This document shows, piece after piece, positions 58,751-64,000 of a DNA stretch of 64,000 bases (its first letter is position 1; every line of letters starts with the position of its first letter). Under the pieces are notes generated by a model. The model was not told the origin of the DNA and searched no databases. It was given only the letters and a program-made list of their open reading frames with translations. The position numbers and the translations under genes are program-made. Origin of the DNA: Dipylidium caninum (lineage: Eukaryota > Platyhelminthes > Cestoda > Cyclophyllidea > Dipylidiidae); assembly GCA_017562135.1 (NCBI GenBank), contig QEYB01000629.1:186001-250000 (forward strand). The letters run 5' to 3'.

Positions 58751-61700
58751 TCACGTGCGTTACCACCTCCGGCCCTTTTCCAACCTAAAATTTCAAAATA
58801 ATTATTTGTTGTTTTAATGCGTGTACGGTGCAAAATTATTAATTTGCTATATATTTTTCTCAACTTTCTATCGTCTCCTGTTGCAATTGCAAATGTCCCC
58901 CAATTTACTTATCTAAGTTTTTGTTTGAAATTTTTATAAATTCTCCACTTTTCTGATTTTATTACAACTTACCTCTGTGCTGATGACGTATTTAATCGAC
59001 CCGGGGCACTTTGGTAACGCGTCCAAGATTTCCTAAATCAACAGCAGAATTCACATGAATATTAATCGCCACTGATGCATTTCACAATACTGGGTTATTG
59101 ACATACTCTGTAATTGACCAGGTCTATTTCAGATAGATATTGAATACCTTTGACTTTGAGATGACTTTTCTCATTTTCAAGACGCGGTTTCTTAATATCG
59201 TATTTGTCTCCACCGTCTCTTAAGTCTGTCTCCGCCTGTTCTGCTATACCACAACCGAAACATTCACCGAGGAGTGCTAGGATAAGCGGGACGTCATCTG
59301 CCAGTGTCAGAAGGAAAGCATTGGGTCCAGCGTCGAAGGTGTATGCCACCTATAGACGGAAACACGGCGTTCAGTGATAGCCATTTCGAACGGTAGAAGG
59401 ATATCCTAGGAGAACTTGATATCTTAACGACCTTCGAAGGAGGGAACAAGGTACAACCTTGACTATAAAATCCACAGGATTTCTTGAAGTCATATAATGT
59501 CGTGATGATACTCTAAGCTTACTAATGGATCTCTACATACCATTGAAGGGTTAAAAATGGTTATGTTGCTATCACCAAAATATGGTAACGGCAGAGTATA
59601 TACCACAGTTGCCCATTTATAGAATGCTTTCATGACAAAGGCAAATCATCGGCAACGCTGGATGATTACAGAAGACTTTACATTAGCGTTTTCTGAGGAA
59701 GGTGAGTAAAAATTAAACATTTACCTCCGTGAGGTAAGCAGTGCCAGCAAGCTGACTTTCAGCTATCCACCTAACGCCAGAATACGTATCCATTTGATAA
59801 ATTTGTCGTAACGATGAGTTATTCGCTCCACTTTAAGAAAACAGGCATTGAGATGAAATACGAGGGAAGTAAATGGGAATAATTCAGTTAAGAGAGCAAG
59901 CATTCGGTAAAATGCTGAAACAGGACAAGTCTGACTGCGGGTTAAAGTGGCAATAGTGGTGAACACTAACTGAAGACACATTTTGGCAATCCGTTGTCCA
60001 CTTCATCAGATCAGACTTCGTCTGACACCACTATAACTGAATGCCTAGACATATCGCGGCGATGACTCGCCAGCCCAAGTGCTTGTTTCAACAGACATGT
60101 GTTAACAAGAATTTTACACTAAAACACAGCAAAGTCTTCCTTTTAAGACGATTAAAGACGGAAAAAATAATGAAGTGCATTGAGGACAGAATATATTTCG
60201 TAGACATATGCTTCGAAAGAAAAATTCATAAATATGAAGGGAAGGGCAGTGGAGAATTTCGACAACTTCTTCAATATCTCGCCTCTCGGCGCCTAAATAA
60301 AGTGACGACTGCAGGGGGTTTTCAGTTCCCCAGACTCCCTTTAAGTAGAGAATAAAACCAATTCCCAAGGCGGGTGCCGCACGAATTAAAAAAACATAAA
60401 TCTTACGCTTGTTAGACGAATTTATATATCCTTTTTACATTACTCATAAGATGGAGATGAAAGTTAGACAAAAAGCGACTTAATAAGGCTATAACACCGC
60501 CTGCTCTCTAGACAAGGCAGTGTTCAAACGAAGAGGGTGCTGAACCGACAAGGTTAAGTATCTCCATTGGAGTTAACATTACGTTTGCCGATTCATAAAA
60601 AGAGACTGAAGTAAGTAACTAATCACAATAGTAGCTCTTAGTTATTAGAAGTACGGAGTTCTTACTTTGTATGGGTGATAACAGATTTAAGCTACCACTT
60701 AAATAACCTATCCACTCCGAGGAATGCTTCAGAGAGAAATCTCAGGAAGCATATTAAGCTGCCTCATTGTGTTGTGCTTAGGTTACGCGCACTGAGATAC
60801 TGATATTTAACGTGCAGATGAAATAAGGAAAAAAAATCAGCATCACTCAAAACTCCCTGATTTTCACTAAGACACGAAAGTCAGAAAGAGTTTAACTTCT
60901 TTGAACTCGCTTACGCAAACAGATAAGCTTTGTTACAATACAGACCTACCATACATCGACGTAAATTTTGATTAAGCACATGAACAAATTCCATTATGGC
61001 GAAGCTAGTGGAGTTGAGGTAAAGAGCAGGCGGCCAGGAGTCCAGGCAGAGGGCATGCAGCTCATTACTTTCGCGCATCGTCAATTCAGCAAGAGCAGCA
61101 AAATCACGGCACCGGAAAGCGTCAATGAAACGGGGCAGGCGTTGGCGAACCACCACAGAGCGTGCCTCTCGGAAAAGAGGGCTTGTTGACACTGTGCGAT
61201 GCATCGCCACGCTCGAGGAGACTGGTTTTTCATTTGCGGTGGTCTGTTTAAATGCAGGTAATGATATACGTTGGAAATAGATACCATAAGGAAGGGCGTT
61301 ACCTAAAAGGATTTGAGTAAGACTCTAGGGAACAAGGAAAGGTCGCTTTAAATAAAACTCAATCTACTTATAGGCAAAACTGGATGAGTACTAAAGCTGA
61401 GAGTTGACCGACTCTACTACAGTTAAATCATCAGACCGATCCGAGTAGTGACTTCTCGCCTTTAAGGGGATTTGTCTGACAAAATGAAGCACATTGATAG
61501 ACAACAAAGCGAGTTAGGCACGATCGAAAACTGGTTAAATCTCTGTGGGCGATATGGAGAAGAAATAAGCTGTGCAAAGTAAGACCTCCGAGTCACCTAT
61601 AACTTACGCATTCCGCGTTCGTCTTAGGCATTGCATTACAGAGCTTTGCTCTAATCCATTAAAATTGCCGCTACGTTGTGGAGAACCAAACATTTAACAT

Positions 61701-63179
61701 TCATTTAGGGGATGAACACGATTGTGTGCGCTCGAGGATTCAACAGACATTGCAGAGGTAGACAGTTACTTGGCAGTCAAAGACGTTACAACGAAATAAA
61801 ATAGAGGATGCATCCACATTGTCCATATTTGTATTCTACCATAAAGGCATAGGGATAAAGTCCCTTTTATTGTAGAGTGAAAACGTCTCTGTGTTAGTCT
61901 TCTAGCATTTGTGACTGAAAAGTGGTAACAAATCAAAAAAGCAGGATAAAGAATAGAGGGCGTTAGTGTTCCTTAATTATTGCCATCAGAACCACTGTTA
62001 AAACACAGTGATGCCATGGTGGGAATGTAATCAAATTGTCGATAGAGGTTTAAACAACGCACCACGCAAATAATTATACGAAGTTCGGGCCAATAAGTGT
62101 GAGGAAATAGTTGCTTAATAGATGCAGAGACGTGATCTCCATTCTGCGTAGATGGCATCCAGTGTACGAAACCGCCGAACATGCTTCTACCGGCTGAGCC
62201 AGAGCCCCTTCTGAAAAAACAGAGGACGATAGTTCCAAACACAGGAAATGAAAGAATTAACTAAACTATGATTCTTCTAAACAAAACACTTGGATTGGAA
62301 TTAATCTTTGAGCCGGCTATTAGACATCCTCTTCGAAGATAAATCAAACTATAATTGTATTAGCATTGGCATCGTTCGTAAAAATTTTACAATCGAAAAG
62401 TCAATAGAAAAAACAAACAGATTACGTTAGAACTTGGTGTGAGAAGCCAGAGGCATATGAACTACTAAAACACTGTGATCTTAACCAAATAAAACCGTAC
62501 CATATCTCAATATGCATTACATTAAACAAAGACAGGAGGAGTACGAACCGGGCTAGAGAAGCTATATCTTCGTCGAGACCATATAGGGTAGACAATCCAA
62601 ATGCTAAAGTTAAAAGTGTGAAGTGCCGCGGCATAGAATAAACAAAAATCCTGGAATAAACTCAAAACTCCGAAGACATACCTAAAGACGCTAAACCAGA
62701 GGCCGAAGATGCCAGACCGGCTGCGGTGGGAAAGTTGTTGGTGCTTTTTATATCAAGTTGTCGAAAACGAATAAGACTACCCCTTTTCATCGCGCGTAAT
62801 TGTGAGACCTATTTCTTAATGGTATGAGTTCAGCGTAACGTACGATAATGACATCTTTCATACGATTGGTAAGATCTTGTTGTCTGCAAGTCAGAGTTAG
62901 AGCAGTTATGGGGAACCCACTTTCCATTAAGAGTAAATTTCGTTACCACATCGGCAGAAAGGGAAATTTTCGTCCTACTATGCAACTGAAAGAATAATAT
63001 GCAATTAAACATCGGTAGAACTCACGTGCTCACTATTTAGAGTGAGGCTAAGAGAATCAGCCACAGGTTCGATGTTTAGGTAATCCGACTTTCCCCCTTT
63101 GTGATAACTCAATATATGAAACAAAAATATTACAGTATTTCAGGAGGGCTATGTTCACGGGAGCGACGACCTCGACCAT
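58746..63179 (-). CDS. MVD: Mevalonate diphosphate decarboxylase
   Basis: GHMP-kinase-fold enzyme that converts mevalonate 5-diphosphate plus ATP into isopentenyl diphosphate, the last step of the mevalonate pathway to isoprenoids. Exons 63134-63179, 63026-63096, 62864-62985, 62682-62776, 62549-62603, 62063-62210, 60950-61243, 59107-59349, 58973-59032 and 58746-58784 join in phase to 390 aa (human about 400). Motifs: APVNIALLKYWGKSD at the N-terminus (KYWGK spans the first splice), STNNFPTAAGLASSASGLAS (the ATP-binding loop), RRGSGSAGRSMFGGFVHW, MHRTVSTSPLF, VAYTFDAGPNAFLLTL with the catalytic Asp, and the end KYVISTEVGKGPEV. Start: Met at 63179 fits the family; an upstream in-frame Met at 63242 would add 21 residues. 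The region 62864-62930 is least conserved. Confidence 0.94.
59350..60949 (-). other. Intron of MVD, 1.6 kb
   Basis: Splicing 60950 to 59349 gives exactly the same spacing between FVH and VAYTFDAG as the animal enzyme. A segment near 59715-59830 has exon-like ends but would insert extra residues, so it is treated as intronic. Confidence 0.65.
61244..62062 (-). other. Intron of MVD, 819 bp
   Basis: Donor gtgcgt, acceptor ttaaacag; nothing else recognised. Confidence 0.65.
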
Positions 63180-63341
63180 GCTGAACGCCAGTTTTGGCAT
63201 AAGCGCGTTGGAACGCAACCTTGAAAGGCTAAAGCAAGGCAATAAAAAAAATATTTTAAAAAATTTTGCCGCATCGTAAAAAAATTTTAAAATTAAAAAT
63301 TTTCAATGTTTTAAATTAATTAAAACTAATTTAATTTGATA
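63180..63341. promoter_or_regulatory. Shared divergent promoter of MVD and RPF1
   Basis: Only 162 bp separate the two start codons (99 bp if MVD begins at 63242). The interval is extremely AT-rich around 63242-63340. Both genes must place core promoter and 5' UTRs here. No individual element can be identified by eye. Confidence 0.6.
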
Positions 63342-64000
63342 ATGAAAGGCGCAATTTGTGAACGTGGTGTCATTTGTCTACGCGGCGTGCCGACTATGTA
63401 CCGCAAGGAGACTACCAGACATCATGCTCGCGAAATAAAAAACAAGGAAAGGGCGAAGAGGGTTAAGGAAAAAAGACAACTCAGAAGGGATCGAAAGAAG
63501 AGCGGGAAAATTGCTGGGCTTCCACATACCTTGGAAACACTAAGGAATCCTGATGAAACCATCCTCCCACGGGACGATCCCGATTTGATACACGAAGAGG
63601 AAAAGGTATGGCGCAAATTATAGGTGCTTAGTTGCTTGCAGGATGAGTTGTCGCGAATCTACTCCGGGGAGGTTGAACCCAAATTACTTCTAACTCATTC
63701 GGATCGCGTTAGCCCACGTACCATTGGCTTCTGCAAAGAATTGTCGCGAGTAAGCGTGATTAATGTCCTCGACACGCTTAAACTATGTTTTCATTTTGTT
63801 GATTCAGGGGTTTTTCTTTAAAGGTCATACCTAACATGAAGCTCGTTCCTCGTTGGCATGCACCTTTGAAAAAACTTATCCCTAAGGCGATAGAGCATGG
63901 ATTTACGGCTGTATTAGTCGTGAACGAGGATATGAAGAAGATCGACACATTAGTGGTCAGTCACTTACCCAGTGGACCAACAGCCACTTTTCGTGTCACC
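63342..64000 (+). CDS. RPF1: RPF1, Brix-domain ribosome production factor (partial, 3' cut)
   Basis: Nucleolar factor needed for 27S pre-rRNA processing and 60S subunit assembly. Exons 63342-63605, 63642-63749 and 63824 to beyond the window end; all joins are phase 0. The first exon encodes a short N-terminus ending in a very basic helix (KNKERAKRVKEKRQLRRDRK) and PHTLETLRNPDETI. The Brix domain begins in exon 2 (PKLLLTHSDRVSPRTIGFC) and continues in exon 3 with KLIPKAIEHGFTAVLVVNED and SHLPSGPTATF, matching RPF1 rather than the related IMP4, RRS or SSF proteins. Start: the ATG at 63342 is preferred to the in-frame TTG at 63336. Introns are 36 and 74 nt. Confidence 0.93.

Noticed and set aside
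59715..59830. Possible additional MVD exon
   Set aside because: It would insert residues into a region whose length is exactly conserved without it.
1..64000. CRISPR arrays, bacterial operons, rRNA genes, transposase or reverse transcriptase coding regions
   Set aside because: None seen; direct repeats are confined to the tRNA array and microsatellites, and all genes recognised are intron-bearing animal genes.

Overview
The window is nuclear DNA of a small-genome invertebrate animal. Genes are split by many GT-AG introns. A large class of these is only 31-40 nt long, mixed with occasional kilobase-scale introns. The short introns and the protein repertoire best fit a parasitic flatworm, probably a tapeworm. 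That assignment is inference, because no species-diagnostic sequence was recognised. There are no operons, CRISPR arrays or bacterial features. Most long open frames are shadows or intron read-through, so the genes below were built exon by exon from splice sites, codon phase and remembered family similarity.

Layout. (1) 1-16.6 kb, visibly GC-rich, + strand: one long gene for an unrecognised Pro/Ser-rich, RS-like protein with a cysteine knot-like segment and an acidic tail. (2) 18.5-26.4 kb, - strand: a LENG1-type CIR-domain protein, an unresolved weak coding region, and HELQ (a DNA repair helicase) in 12 exons. (3) 27.6-30.4 kb, + strand: a TXNDC15-like membrane thioredoxin. (4) 32.6-33.0 kb: two diverged copies of an exon-like coding segment. 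(5) 34.9-35.6 kb, + strand: the nuclear poly(A)-binding protein PABPN1. (6) 36.4-47.7 kb, - strand: an SLC16-type monocarboxylate transporter in three exons with a 6.45-kb intron. (7) 48.3-58.7 kb: a tandem array of eight ~1.39-kb units (several internally deleted). Each carries, on the - strand, a tRNA-Pro(AGG), a tRNA-Leu(UAA) and a degenerate tRNA-like element with a CAT anticodon. (8) 58.7-63.2 kb, - strand: mevalonate diphosphate decarboxylase, whose 3' end abuts the array. It is head-to-head (162 bp) with (9) RPF1, a Brix-domain ribosome biogenesis factor, cut by the window end.

Several genes serve RNA metabolism (PABPN1, RPF1, LENG1, the tRNAs), but I see no evidence of one linked pathway. 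The most unusual items are the tRNA array, in which nearly every tRNA-Pro copy carries a one-base indel; the unrecognised RS/Cys-rich gene; the duplicated exon pair at 32.6-33.0 kb; and a one-base frame break plus a candidate GC-AG intron in HELQ. The array indels and the HELQ break both lie largely in short homopolymers, so residual sequencing error must be excluded first.
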